Positions 47,337 to 58,279 of a stretch of DNA of 64,000 bases are shown piece by piece (the first letter of the stretch is position 1; each line of letters starts with the position of its first letter). The notes beneath the pieces are model-generated. The model was not told the origin of the DNA and did no database searches. It saw only the letters and a program-made list of their open reading frames with translations. This stretch comes from Symbiodinium sp. CCMP2592 (taxonomy: Eukaryota; Sar; Dinophyceae; Suessiales; Symbiodiniaceae). The stretch spans positions 607,001 through 671,000 of the forward strand of contig CAJNDT010003557.1 of assembly GCA_905221615.1 (NCBI GenBank), in the 5' to 3' direction. Both the position numbers and the translations under genes were made by a program.

Positions 47337-49403
47337 GTGCTTTCGAGGAAGACCCCGCAGAAGCTACCACAGTCGTGGTCTTGCTTCCCAAAAGGCTCTA
47401 GGCTCATCCAGTGGATCGAAGCCTCTCAGAAAGCAATCATCGCCATCCCGCTGCAGCCACTGCACTGGGTGCGCAGAGCGCATCTCATAGATCACCCAGC
47501 CAGGGACATTGAGGCAGTGCCTTTGTCTCTCAAGCGCGCCATTTCTGCCGAAGTGCATCAAGACACTGTCCTGCTGGCCAAGCGCCGCACACTGGCATCG
47601 ATGCAGATCTCGAAGACTTGCACAGAGTGTCAAGCCCTCGAGGCCGAGGTACGCTCCTCGATTGACGCTCAGGTGAACAGCGTCACCAAGCCTAAGCAAA
47701 CAGTGGCTTTAGAAAAGCTTCTGAGTGAAATCGACTTCCCAGACAAGTCAGTGGCCAAGCAGGTGCGGGAAGGCTTTCCCCTGCTTGGCTGGATACCGCC
47801 CAGTGGGCTGTGGCCAGTGCAGATTCTGCCTCCTTCTCTAGATGAGAAATCGATACTGGAAAACGCCCATAGTATAGGTATGCGCGGCATTCGCAGCGCG
47901 CTTCGTCCCTCGCAGGATGGGGTCTCGGACAAGGTCTGGGAAAGCACAATAGAGGAAAGCCAGCAGGGCTGGCTTTCTTTGGAAGACTTTTCGCCAGCCA
48001 AACTGCACGAGACGATAGTATCGTCTCGCTTCGGCGTCGTCCAAAAGGGCAAAGTGCGCCCTATTGATAACTTTAAGAGCAGCTTTATCAACAGCTGCTG
48101 CGGGACTACAGAGAAGGTTCAAGTCGACAGCATCGACGAGCTCCTGGCCGTGTGCCTCGAGTGGCTGCGCCAGGGTGTGCCCGCAGAGCAGGCCCACCGC
48201 ATCGTAGGTAGGACCTGGGACCTCAAGAGTGCCTACAAGCAGCTTGCAGTGCAGGCTGCACACAAGAAATTTGCGTGCATCGTAATGGTGGACCCACAGA
48301 GTGGGAAGGTTAAAATCGCCCACCTGCATAGCATGCCTTTCGGCGCAGTGGCCGCCGTGCATGCTTTCCTCCGCTGCAGCGAAGCGCTGAAAGCCATCGG
48401 CCGCGAGAAGCTTGCTCTGGTGATGACGAGCTTCTTTGATGATTTTACAGTTCTCACGCGCAGCGCGCGTGCGAAGCTCGTCACCTTGGCAGTGTCCAAC
48501 CTCTTTAACAAGCTGGGCTGGCAAGTGGCCACAGAGCCCAAGAAGAACGCCGACTTCAGCGAAGTCTTCGACGTGCTGGGCGTGCGAGTCGACTTGTCCA
48601 AACAGCACCTTGGAGAGATCTCCGTCAGCAACAAGCCGACCCGGGCAGCAGAGCTGGGTATGGTCCTCAGCGAGGCCCTCACGCGTGGGAGCATGTCACC
48701 GTTGGAAGTGCAGAGTGTGCGCGGCCGGCTCATCTTCGCGGAGCAGCAGGCCTGGGGCCGCAACACCCGCATGGCAGTGATCTGCGTCGGCGACGTCCTC
48801 GGGGACGGACCAGAGCAAGTCCCCCTCACAGAGCAGCAGTGCCTAGCCATGGCCTTCCTACTGCAACGAGTTGTGCACGGACCGCCCAGGACAGTGCATC
48901 TGTATATCGACGGGGCTTGCGAGTGGGAGACCCCGAGACTGGTGCCCAAGTGTGGCCTCGGAGCAGTGCTCATTGGAGAAGGCATCGCCTTCACCTGGGG
49001 CTTGCAGATTAGCAGCCATGTGGCAGCACAGTGGGTTGCCAGGGCACAGAAACAGCAATTGGTATATGAGTGCGAGCTCTTGCCCTATCTGCTCAGCCTT
49101 CAGCTGTGGGCGAAGCACATAGCAGGCAGCGACCTGTTCGTCTGGATAGACAATGACGCAGCGCGTACCTCTCTGCACAAAGCCTTCACACGGAAAGTCG
49201 AAGGCGCAGCGATAGTTTCGCAAGCAGTGGACTTCGAAGAGTCCCTGCAATGCAGGGCTGCTTTCTTTAGAGTCCCGACAGACAGCAACATCGCTGATGG
49301 CCCCAGCAGAGACTGGTGGGAAGAGACCCAGAGGCTTGGCGCAGCGCGCCAATACCTTCCGCCCAACGCAGTGCCGTTGGCTTTGTCACTCGGCGCGGGC
49401 TGA
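47337..49403 (+). CDS. DIRS-like reverse transcriptase and RNase H
   Basis: This 688-codon frame's early part has IEASQKAIIAIPLQPLHWVRR. The palm begins near DNFKSSFINSCCG, then GRTWDLKSAYKQLAV (first Asp), MPFGAVAAVHAFLR and MTSFFDDFTVLTR, where FDD is the catalytic box. LGVRVDLSKQHLG and the thumb follow. RNase H carries all four acids: VHLYIDGACEW (D), QLVYECELLPYL (E), LFVWIDNDAARTSL (D) and DSNIADGPSRDWW (D). It copies element RNA and removes the template strand. The stop is followed within 35 bp by a direct repeat. This domain set is intact; inactivation comes from upstream interruptions. Confidence 0.85.
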   Translation: MLSRKTPQKLPQSWSCFPKGSRLIQWIEASQKAIIAIPLQPLHWVRRAHLIDHPARDIEAVPLSLKRAISAEVHQDTVLLAKRRTLASMQISKTCTECQALEAEVRSSIDAQVNSVTKPKQTVALEKLLSEIDFPDKSVAKQVREGFPLLGWIPPSGLWPVQILPPSLDEKSILENAHSIGMRGIRSALRPSQDGVSDKVWESTIEESQQGWLSLEDFSPAKLHETIVSSRFGVVQKGKVRPIDNFKSSFINSCCGTTEKVQVDSIDELLAVCLEWLRQGVPAEQAHRIVGRTWDLKSAYKQLAVQAAHKKFACIVMVDPQSGKVKIAHLHSMPFGAVAAVHAFLRCSEALKAIGREKLALVMTSFFDDFTVLTRSARAKLVTLAVSNLFNKLGWQVATEPKKNADFSEVFDVLGVRVDLSKQHLGEISVSNKPTRAAELGMVLSEALTRGSMSPLEVQSVRGRLIFAEQQAWGRNTRMAVICVGDVLGDGPEQVPLTEQQCLAMAFLLQRVVHGPPRTVHLYIDGACEWETPRLVPKCGLGAVLIGEGIAFTWGLQISSHVAAQWVARAQKQQLVYECELLPYLLSLQLWAKHIAGSDLFVWIDNDAARTSLHKAFTRKVEGAAIVSQAVDFEESLQCRAAFFRVPTDSNIADGPSRDWWEETQRLGAARQYLPPNAVPLALSLGAG

Positions 49404-49436
49404 ATGGGGGGTGAGTAAGGCTTCGAGTGCCTTCAA

Positions 49437-49654
49437 GGGGGGTGAACCAGTCGTTCGCCTTACCATCGACCAGCGGTCGAATTTTTCCGTCAAAGATGCC
49501 AGTGGCATCGTTTCTTCAGTGCCCGAAGATCGGGCCCGAACTGACCCCCCATGTCCGCTAGGAGAAAAAGAGAGAGTGCTTTGCACAGGGTTCCTCTGCA
49601 GCGCAGTTAGGGTTTCCCAAACGCGCGCTAACGGAAGTTTCGTTGGAAAATAAG
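49437..49654. repeat. Direct repeat B, copy 1
   Basis: Matches 50054-50270 with only a few differences (TCCGCTAGG against TCCACTAGG, CGCTAACGG against CGCAAACGG, one A deleted). Begins GGGGGGTGAACCAGTCGTTC and ends GGAAAATAAG. Followed directly by the right inverted repeat, as in split-repeat termini of tyrosine-recombinase elements. Confidence 0.9.
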
Positions 49655-49820
49655 CATCCATCATGCGTGCGTGAATGGGTTTTATTTTCCGCCGAAAGTG
49701 TAGACAAAGTTTGTCGAAAAAGGAAAACAGTGTTTTCACTTGTGTGTGTGAGTTACACTAGACAAACTTTGCCGTGCAGCTTTCGGCTTGAAGTTGGATC
49801 TGTGATCCAAAAGTTTTTAT
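49654..49820. repeat. Right copy of the 165-bp inverted repeat
   Basis: Inverse of 15830-15994. Starts GCATCCATCATGCGTGCGTG and ends CAAAAGTTTTTAT. It lies between two copies of direct repeat B, so the arrangement after the RT is B - inverted repeat - 233 bp - B. Confidence 0.8.
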
Positions 49821-50053
49821 CCCACCCACCACACCCTGTATAGTATGCGGGGTCTGGGACACCGCACAAGCAGCAGAGCTGCCAGGGGCGCCCCTATGCA
49901 ATCTCGAGTAGAGAGGCGTCAGCACAGAGTGCGCTTTTGTACATATGCCGTAGGCCGTCATGACTACAGCGTAGCAACTGGTAGCTGCAGTGACCCAGTA
50001 GGTCAGAAAACGTTTCACCTTATTGTCCCGTTGTACGGGTTACTCCCTTGTAG
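49821..50053. other. Spacer between inverted repeat and second direct repeat
   Basis: Contains no gene. It could be the part of the DIRS-like terminus that serves as internal complementary region, but I could not pair it with the left end. Confidence 0.3.
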
Positions 50054-50270
50054 GGGGGGTGAACCAGTCGTTCGCCTTACCATCGACCAGCGGTCGAATT
50101 TTTCCGTCAAGATGCCAGTGGCATCGTTTCTTCAGTGCCCGAAGATCGGGCCCGAACTGACCCCCCATGTCCACTAGGAGAAAAAGAGAGAGTGCTTTGC
50201 ACAGGGTTCCTCTGCAGCGCAGTTAGGGTTTCCCAAACGCGCGCAAACGGAAGTTTCGTTGGAAAATAAG
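50054..50270. repeat. Direct repeat B, copy 2
   Basis: Second copy of 49437-49654. Here it is followed not by the inverted repeat but by a reading frame for an RNase H-like remnant. Confidence 0.9.
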
Positions 50271-50808
50271 GCCGAAGGAGACAAGGTCGGCATCGGAGGC
50301 TGGATCACCACCAAGCAAAGCATGGCATGGTTCGCCGAAGCCTGGAGCATGGAAGAGATCCGACGATTCTGGCCCTTTCTTACCAAAGACGCACAGAAGT
50401 ATATTGCCTGCTTCGAGACCCTAGCCCAACTAACTAGCCTTGGCAATGACGGCTCGAGAACGCCACACCTTCTCGCAGTTCTCCGTCTGCTTGCCCTCAC
50501 AGAGCGACAACACGCCTTCAGAAGCGGGAGTTAACAAACTCTTCACCGCCAGCTGGCCGCTCTCTCAGTTCCTTCAGCTTATAGCATCGTGGTCATCTTG
50601 CCATGGAGTTGACCTTCAGGTGTCCCATGTGGCAGGAGCGCACAACCAGTGGGCAGACGACCTCAGCAGAGGGCGCCTCCAAGCCTTTAGCCACAGACCG
50701 CAAGAGCGGGTGCGCATCTCACTGGACCGCCTTGCCTCAGCAGCCTCTCAAGCCACATGGGCCGCAAGCCCGGAGGCCCCTAGCCCCCTCATGCCTCGAA
50801 CGACCTGA
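50271..50808 (+). pseudogene. RNase H-like C-terminal remnant of another retroelement
   Basis: First frame: DKVGIGGWITTKQSMAWFAE, EIRRFWPFLTKDAQKYIACF. After a one-base shift near 50440 the next frame gives SDNTPSEAGVNKLFTASWPL, FLQLIASWSSCHGVDLQVSH and AGAHNQWADDLSRGRL, where DNTPSEA and WADDLSR fit the third and fourth RNase H positions of dinoflagellate reverse transcriptases. The family differs from the RNase H at 49 kb, so this is a piece of a separate element joined directly to repeat B. Confidence 0.6.
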
Positions 50809-51007
50809 GCGACTACGCCCGGAGACGGTACGTGCCGACCCAGCGGGGGAAAAACAGTCCGTCGCCTTGCCTCAGCCTCTGCACGCCAGCCTGACTATGC
50901 GAGAGAATGACCTTCATTTCTTGTCTCGCCCAGGTCCAGCTCCACCGCCCGCGGTGGGGGATTTCTTTCAGCCTGCCTTGTTTACCGGTTGGATCTGTCC
51001 CTAAAGT
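50809..51007. other. Short stretch without gene
   Basis: Only a continuation of decayed retroelement sequence (Pro/Arg-rich short frames) up to the next direct repeat. Confidence 0.3.
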
Positions 51008-51138
51008 GGGGGATTTTCCTATTTGGCCGATCAAGCCTTTCTTGTATCGGCCAGCCCTTGGTTAGCTGCGAGATCACAGATCCAACACGTGTAAAAAAGA
51101 GACCGGATGTGCTGGAGCAGTGCAAGCCTACCTAAAAC
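51008..51138. repeat. 131-bp direct repeat C, copy 1
   Basis: Nearly identical to 51819-51949 (one visible substitution, TTCCTATTTGG against TTCTTATTTGG), 811 bp apart. Contains GATCACAGATCCAAC, a 15-mer also present in the inverted repeat at 15.83 kb, which suggests related element termini. Confidence 0.9.
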
Positions 51139-51818
51139 GTTGCCGGTTTTTGTTCCGGAATGTTTTAGTAGCTTGTGAATCTTTGCACTTGCTTGACTAC
51201 ATGCCTTCGTGTAGTTTGGCTCCAGCACTTGCGGTTCTCGAAAAACCCCGCCCGCCCACACCTATAGCCTGCAGCTTTGCCAGGTATGAAGCCTTCTGCG
51301 CGTCGGCTGCGCGCCAAGAACCCTGGCCACCGAATGCAAAGTCATTCGTCGGTCTCTCGCCTCAGGTTGCCTTTGTCAACCCGTGGATCGAGCCTTCGAT
51401 CCCTCAGCCTTAGCCTTCGCCTCTGCCTTGGAAGCCTCTTATGATTTCTTGCTGCCCTGTCCCCTTTTGCAGGTCGTCTTCCTCGTCTTCCTCCACGGCC
51501 CGCTGCATAGCCCTAACCCCTTCGGTTGCCCTCCCGAACCCCCTGTGCCCAGGTCACGCACTCCGACGCCTACGTTGCCAGCTGAGCGCCCTCTGACTTT
51601 TCACGGGACTACTGGCCCGTTTCACTCAGCCAGCCGCCTCGGCTAGCTCTTGTACCGGACGCCCGCGCCCGGCACACTCTGCCTTACGCCTGAAAGCTCG
51701 GCTTTGCCGTTTGCCTTAGACACGTTTCAGTGTGTCTGTCAGCAGTTTGCAGCCTTGCAACGCCTTAATTTTGAAGAATGCACGCCGAGTACGATATCTT
51801 CTCAGAAAGCCTAACCGG
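51139..51818. other. Interval between direct repeats C
   Basis: About 680 bp, Pro/Ser-coding in short frames with no domain. Flanked by near-identical repeats, it could be the body of a small non-autonomous element, though no target duplication is evident. Confidence 0.35.
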
Positions 51819-51949
51819 GGGGGATTTTCTTATTTGGCCGATCAAGCCTTTCTTGTATCGGCCAGCCCTTGGTTAGCTGCGAGATCACAGATCCAACACG
51901 TGTAAAAAAGAGACCGGATGTGCTGGAGCAGTGCAAGCCTACCTAAAAC
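51819..51949. repeat. 131-bp direct repeat C, copy 2
   Basis: Second copy of 51008-51138, ending GCCTACCTAAAAC. Confidence 0.9.
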
Positions 51950-52269
51950 AGGCGTGTCTTTGACCGAAGCTGTTCAGTTTGCAGCAGAACACTGTCTAAA
52001 ATTGCCAAGAACTTCGATCTGTTGTCCTCTTGGGGAACGTTGTTGTTTGGGCTGACTCGAGGGCTCTACCTCTGCTCAGTTGCATTGCCTCTTTGGAGTT
52101 GTGTTTTTGCCACCAAGAATACACCAAAACGCCCCTGGACATACTGTCCTTTGGGCCTCCAGGAACGCCTGCAAGACTCGACGCTGGACGACTTTACTGT
52201 CTCTGTAAGAGTTGGTGCCCGATTAAGGTTGCCCATTTTTACCTGCCAAACTACGCCTCCCGAGGATCC

Positions 52270-52428
52270 GTTCTGCTTCTAGTGCAGCCCAGGTTGTTTC
52301 TTAACGTTTCAGAGTGCAAATTGAAAATTTGCATGTGCCGCCATGAGCGTTCCGCTTCTGGTGCAGCCCGGGTTGTTTGTTCACGTTTCAGAATGCAGAT
52401 GAAAAGTCTGCATGCACCGCAAGCACCT
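52270..52428. repeat. 79-bp tandem duplication with a hairpin in each unit
   Basis: Units start at 52270 and 52349 (CTGCTTCTAGTGCAGCCC against CCGCTTCTGGTGCAGCCC). Each contains a small stem-loop: GCAAATT-GAA-AATTTGC in unit 1 and GCAGATG-AAA-AGTCTGC in unit 2. One stem pair changes from A-T to G-C on both sides, and the lower pairs are kept. Confidence 0.7.
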
Positions 52429-52499
52429 CGAGTCACCGAGTGGAAAGACGGAAGGGATCGCGTGCGGAAGCCTCCGAGTTCCTGTGTTGTGAAGTGTTG

Positions 52500-55400
52500 A
52501 CCCCTCCACTTTTACCCAACACGCCTTAAGAAGTTTTTCTAGTGGCAGCCGTTTCTGTTCAACACGTTGAGCAGTATTTGTCATGAACCCCTTTATAAGT
52601 TGTTCGTTTCCATATTCGTATAATCTTGAGTATGATTTTGTGTGAGGGTCGGATGTCTAAATGAACAAAATCTATGAGCAAACAATTCATTATAATATTG
52701 TGGGAGGTTCGGATGTCAAAACTGAACAAAACTTATGGAAATCTTGAAAATGTAGGGTATACCCAAGGAAAATCTGTGCGAGGCGTTTTACGCAGGAAAA
52801 GAACATGGGGCATGGCCATCCCTAACTGCCCTAACTTCCGAAGCAAAATAAGTGACGCATTTTTGTGTTTTATTTGCCGAGATAGGTGCGGTCGCAGTGC
52901 GAAGGAAAGTCCACATGATTTGACCGCCGGACTGCAAGCACAGAGTGCAGGCATATTTGGTGTAGCCTTGCGCAACGAGCACTTTCTGAATAGTTCAATC
53001 AAGTTACAACCGCAGCTGAAGCAACCGTGGAAACGTCAAGACTAAGTTCGATAGAATTGACAAACTTGGTCCCAAATATGTTTGTGTAAGCCATGGCGTG
53101 ACAGTTCGTTACGGCGCGGCCTGGCCACGGTACCTGATCTGTTCGAATTGCGTTGGAGCACGCATGTTTTTTTCCACAGTGGTGTGGTTTCAACTCATGC
53201 TTGGTCACTTCATTCTAGACATGCTAATGGCATGTTAGCATTTCATGAATGTCATGTTTTGTGGGGGAAAATTCTGGAAGTTCCATGCTCTGCAGGTCGC
53301 GATCGGCACACTGCAGCATGCCATCTTCGAGTCCGCCCAAGGCCCTGTGACTGTCCTCAAGGATGGGGGAATGCGTGGTGAACAAGTGTGGCGAAAGCAC
53401 TGGTGTGTTCAATGAGCAGTCGTTTGTTTGCTGAACCAAAGCCTGTTGAACTTTGTGCGACGATGTTCAGCTTTCCAGCCAGGCGGCCGGAGGGGCAGCT
53501 GGCCGGAGCCCTGAGATCCTGAGTGTGGGATGTTTGATCGACGTCGTGGCCATTTTGTTTTAGGATGCCGGGCGTGGACTGTAGATGCGCCTCTCCGATA
53601 GTTTATGGGAGGCCTGCTGGATTCCACGATGCCGTCGAACCCAGGCAGATGTTTTCACAGTTCGCTTTGGCAAAGCCGTCAAGGAGCAAAAGGGTGCAGA
53701 GCAGCCGCCGCTACGAAGCTTGCAGGTGCCACAATGGGTTCCACCAAAGTGATCAGGCTCGCGGACAGCTCCGCAATGCTTTGAGATTGACCTTTTAGTT
53801 CGTCTTCCGGTTCCGATTTGGAGGATCCCAGCGGGAAGCTGCTCAGTTCGTAGGATTGTCTTTTGCGTGGAAACTTGTCATATTTGAGAAAACAAATTGC
53901 TGTGCTGATCCCGAGAAACGAGAAGATTCGCAAGGCTACCTCAGCTGCAGCCCAGTGCAGAGTCTCTCCGCTGCACTTGGTCTACTATGTATTCACGTAC
54001 CACAATGCCTAACAGTGGTTTAGGGTCTCGTTTCGGCATCGGATTTTCCTTTGCCAGCTCGATGGCGGTTCTGGAACGAGTCCCTCTATGGTTATGGGGT
54101 TGTAGCCCGACATGAGCGGAGATCAGCGGCAATCACGGCTCTCTCGATACAGCTTCCATAGGAGTCTCGAAAGCAAGGTAAATGCTAGAAGAAGCTCGCT
54201 AGGCGCCGCTAGGCTTGACATGCAACCGCAGTGCAAGGGCGGGGTCACGAAGGCCGGAATGCCATCGTCACTTAGATACTGCACAAAGGAATCTCAGTTT
54301 TCGTTTGCACGTTGGATGTCCACAGCATCGCACAGCGGTCTTGTGCCCAGGTACAGCACATTGCGTTTAGCAAAGCTACAGCCCTCGGCGAAGCTCAAAA
54401 CTTGGGATTCGCGCCACTCGGGCTTGGATGTCTCAATTAGGATGTCGCGGCAGCAAGCATCATAATGTTCCAGCTTTCCGGCAAGGGTAGCTCCGTCCAA
54501 AGGGTACAGACCAACGATCTATCTTGGGCGCCCTCGTTATTCAGCTTGAAGTGCGTGATTTTGCAGGAGAGGCTCTGCAGACGGAAACTGCATGCCGACC
54601 AAAGAGTTTAGCAACTGAACTTGATGAGCTTGCACGATGCCTCTGTGCGGTCCTACCCTCGCTGAGGCAGGGCAACAGGGCCTGCAACCTCAGATGGTCT
54701 TTTGCACACAGCTGGTGCCGTCATGAAGTCTGTCAAGCTGAGCTTGACTTTGGTTGAAGTGCCCGGAAGTAGTTTCCAAGCCTAAAGCGTTCCAAGTCGT
54801 GACCGGTTGAGGGTTGTCAAGCTCTGGGTTGAACCAAGCAGGGACTCAGAGCCAGGATGCTGCAGCGTAGTTCGAACGTCGAGGTCAGCGCTTTCCGCGG
54901 TGCCAATGCTGCCGCTCCCCCTGTGTGATCAAGATTTTCGGGAACAGAGTCGGAAATTCCACAGATAATTCCGAAAGGTGCTCCCAAAGCCAGCACAAGT
55001 TCTGCACGTGCAGGTCAGCTAGAACATTCAAGGAGAAATTCCAAGGAGCTTTGAAGCGGCGAAGCCTCTCCCGGGCCTCGGCCTCTTGGCCTTGGCTCTG
55101 AGGCCCGCGCCCGTGGCAGCGCCGATGTCGGCGCGCGTCGAGAGGCCCTGGCCCGCCAGCCTTCGCGGAGCTCCGCCTTCGCTTCGCTTGGTGTATGCCT
55201 CTGCGCTCTCGCGGCGCTCTCTCTCCTCGGTCGGGCGGAGGTCGCAGGTGCCCACGATCTCGCAGCTGTCGACGCAGTATCTCCAGTCGAGCCGGAGCCC
55301 GTCTGCCGCTGAGAGGGCGCAGCGCCTGATGCAGGCGGCTCTTTTTTTTGTCTTGGCCCGGCCTTGTGTCGTCGTCGCTTGCAGCTGAGGCAGACCAGCC

Positions 55401-56574
55401 GATCGCTTAGCAGGCCGTGGGCTCATAGCACGAACTCAGCTGGAGAGTATCAGCCGAGTCGGCGGCAGGAAAGCGGGGCTTTCCCAAACTGGTCATGCAG
55501 TGAGACTAGCATCCAGCATTCGGAGCATGTCTTGCTGCGGGGGTGGGCAGTGATGTCTACGTGTGTACTTTGTCAGGATGTGTTGGTCTTGGACATGAGA
55601 ACTGCCCAGCAGGTCAGTTCGTCTTTTCGATTCCGAGATCTTCAACTTGGACCATGAGGACTCTGGCAGAAGGGCTGAGGGACGGTTGGGTTTGAGGGGG
55701 GGGACGGATGTGCAGCTGCACTTGCGATTTTCCGGGCCTAGTTTTTGCAGCATCCGCATGCTCTGCTGTGACAAGGAGCTCTCCAGCTATTGCCTTCGGG
55801 GTCGCGAGGCTGGACCTGGGGCCATTCCGATGTGAGGGATGACTCCAGAGTGCCAAATCCCAATTAAAGTTACCAAGCTTGGCATGCAAACAAACAGGGG
55901 GAAAGTTGCGAGCACAGCGACTGGAGTGCACCCATGTTCCACTCATTTAGTCGTTTGACGGTGTGAAGAAACGGTAGACCGGTAGACTTGAGAAGATTAC
56001 TCCAAGATCTCGAGCTTGATGAGACGCGATGTGTCCCGGTTAAGCCAGTGCTTGCTTGTGCCGAAAGCAAAGGCGAGCCAACCGGGTGCACAGTTACCTT
56101 CATCGGGCCCACAGCGGGGCTCACAGCGTTATCTGCATAGTTGCGGCATCGCTGTTCTTAAGGTTCCGCTTGCAGCTGTGATGGACCTGTCATCCGTGAT
56201 CGCAGCTTTTTCGGCCAAACATCCTCTTGAGCTTCCTTAACTTTTGCATAGCTGTGCAAAACATGTTTGCTGGAGCGACTGACGCAATTGTGCTGTGCGA
56301 GCGTTTAATCAAGTTGACACCGGAGCCTGAGCTTTTGATGTCTTGGGCCCCTCAGGTCTTCATGATGAACTCTGGTGATGATGATTCCCCGAGTTACCGC
56401 GACTTCCCGGCAAAGGCGATCAAGGACAGCTTGACGGCGGCGACCCAGCTGAAGAGCACCCTGCTCATTTGTTTGACTTCGAGGTACTTCACGAAAACAC
56501 AATAACTCTGACAAGTCGAAAAAGGCTTCCCTCCACGACAAGCTGGAACAGCAGGATGGGGCCGGGGAAAAATG
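52500..56574. other. 4 kb without recognisable genes
   Basis: Several 60-130-codon frames exist on both strands (for example minus 53933-53679, starting with a hydrophobic MRIFSFLGISTAICFL; minus 54500-54294; both strands of a GC-rich patch at 55030-55430), none with a motif I know. They could be exons of an intron-rich host gene or decayed elements. I do not assign them. Confidence 0.4.
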
Positions 56575-57203
56575 TGAGAGGCACATCGCCGCAGCGACCG
56601 GCCTGGCGGTCGATGTGAGCGACCTTCGGGCCTATGCCAACTGGGCCGTCGAGATCTGGAGGGTGCAGATCGCCGTGTGCATGTGTAAAAGAGAGGCCAC
56701 CTTGCTCCTTTAGGCGAGTTCGACTGGAGAGGCGGAGGCGGAACGTCAGCACAGCCCGTTGCATCGCATCAACAACGGCGGCGGGATAGATTACATCCTA
56801 AGCAGCCTCAAGGCGCCGATGGAGCAGAAGGCCTTTTACCAGAAGAGGAAGTTCCTTGCGGACTTTGAGCAGCTCAACAGACATTCGGGCAAGGAGCTTC
56901 GGATCTTCGCAACCGCTACGGGCGGGAACGCTGCGGGCGGGTTGAGAAATCCCTGGAGCCGTAGGCAACGACATACATACCGACTCCGAGGCACGGTTGC
57001 TGGAGCGAGCCAAGCTCGCACTATGGGACCAAAGACTCATCCTCGTGGATTCGCGGCACAGCCTGGCCTTTGGACAGTTTGGTGACTTTGTGCAGGGCAA
57101 CGTGAGGCTGTCGAGCGGTGCCAACGTGAAAGTGTCAGACCTAGCCGACACGGCCACCGGCTACCAACATTCTTCTGGAAAACCCAGGGAGGGATGCCTA
57201 TGA
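56575..57203 (+). pseudogene. Copia-type gag remnant
   Basis: Frame fragments in order: CERHIAAATGLAVDVSDLRAY, GGGIDYILSSLKAPMEQKAF and YQKRKFLADFEQLNRHSGKE, then after a shift near 56920 a segment matching RVEKSLE and EARLLERAKLALWDQRLILV, and DSRHSLAFGQFGDFV. The YQKRKFLAEFE and LLERAKL pattern is that of dinoflagellate copia gag, which coats element RNA. At least three frame changes, so inactive. Opposite in strand to the two copia pieces at the left of the window. Confidence 0.55.
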
Positions 57204-57424
57204 TCTTCTGCGCACCGTTGGGCTGCGACCTGATGGACGACCAGTTCGTCTGCTCCGAAACCCAGACCCGTCTCTCTCCGCCGTCAACGTGCAGGTGGAG
57301 CATTGTCCGGCCGAGGATCATTTGCTGGTGTCAGTTGTGCCATCTCTTTTCAACTTGCACAGGTTTCTAGATTTCGTTCCCATCTTCGCTGTTTTTCTAG
57401 CATGGTAACCTGACTTTCAGTTTC

Positions 57425-58279
57425 GTGCAACAGAGCCATGTCGGAAGCCATGGGCACTGCGCAGTCCCCACAGCGGGACCGGAGAAGAAAGAAGAAGTTC
57501 CTGCTACGGAGCAGCCGGTCAAGCTGGAGCACTCGTGCGCAGATGCTGCCCAGTATGCAGAATTTCTTCGATGGAAAGAACAGCAGGAGAAAGGAAAGAA
57601 CGAGAGCCAGGGCGGCCGCAATCCCGGAAACCCGAAGGAGGCGAAGATGGATGATGATCAACTTAACATGTTCAGACATATTCAAGCTGCAGCCCAACGA
57701 GCTCCACTGGGAAGAGTTGGAACCGTCATTGAGAGATACGCTGCGACTGAATAAGAAAGCAAGGGAGGACTTTATTTCAGTCCACCGACGTGGACATTTG
57801 CAAGCTTACGACCCAGAAGCAGGCCGCTTCACCGAAAAAACGGCAGATGATCACAAAAGAGACTTTGCTGCTCCACCGAGGCCAACATTGAGGGACTGGA
57901 CCCTCGACTGAACGAGGCTATGATGAAATACCACTCTGCAAGCGTGCTCCCGAACATGACCAAGCTCTTCGAACAATGTGGGATTTCTTACGCCAAGGTG
58001 CTGGCCGAGACAGCCCAACGAATGAGCGAGCTTTTCAGGATTACGGGCTCAGTTCGGGTGATTTCGGAAAGGGTGCTGCCAAAATCCCCCGCTGGCAAAG
58101 GCAACAATAGCAAGGACTCCGGTAAGAAGGGTAGCAAGCAGAAGCCCTCAGTGGCACAACAAGTCCAGATTTGTTTAGCGTGCACCTGTACTTTAGGATA
58201 CATTACAACCTCTCTTGCCCAGATTGCTCCCAGAGCAGCATCCCTCCAGGTTTTACTCAGAAGGGACGCATGCCAGTGA
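57425..58279 (+). pseudogene. Decayed ORF preceding a recombinase-like domain
   Basis: Alternating frames give KLEHSCADAAQYAEFLRWKE, then LHWEELEPSLRDTLRLNKKA, ISVHRRGHLQAYDPEAGRF and, from 57920, MMKYHSASVLPNMTKLFEQC with LAETAQRMSELFRITGSVR and a GKGNNSKDSGKKGSK basic patch. I do not recognise the family. It leads directly into the recombinase-like frame at 58215, so the two may be one protein broken by frameshifts. Confidence 0.35.

Noticed and set aside
55028..55430. GC-rich open frames on both strands as a gene
   Set aside because: Both strands are open because of high GC content, and neither translation contains a recognisable motif.
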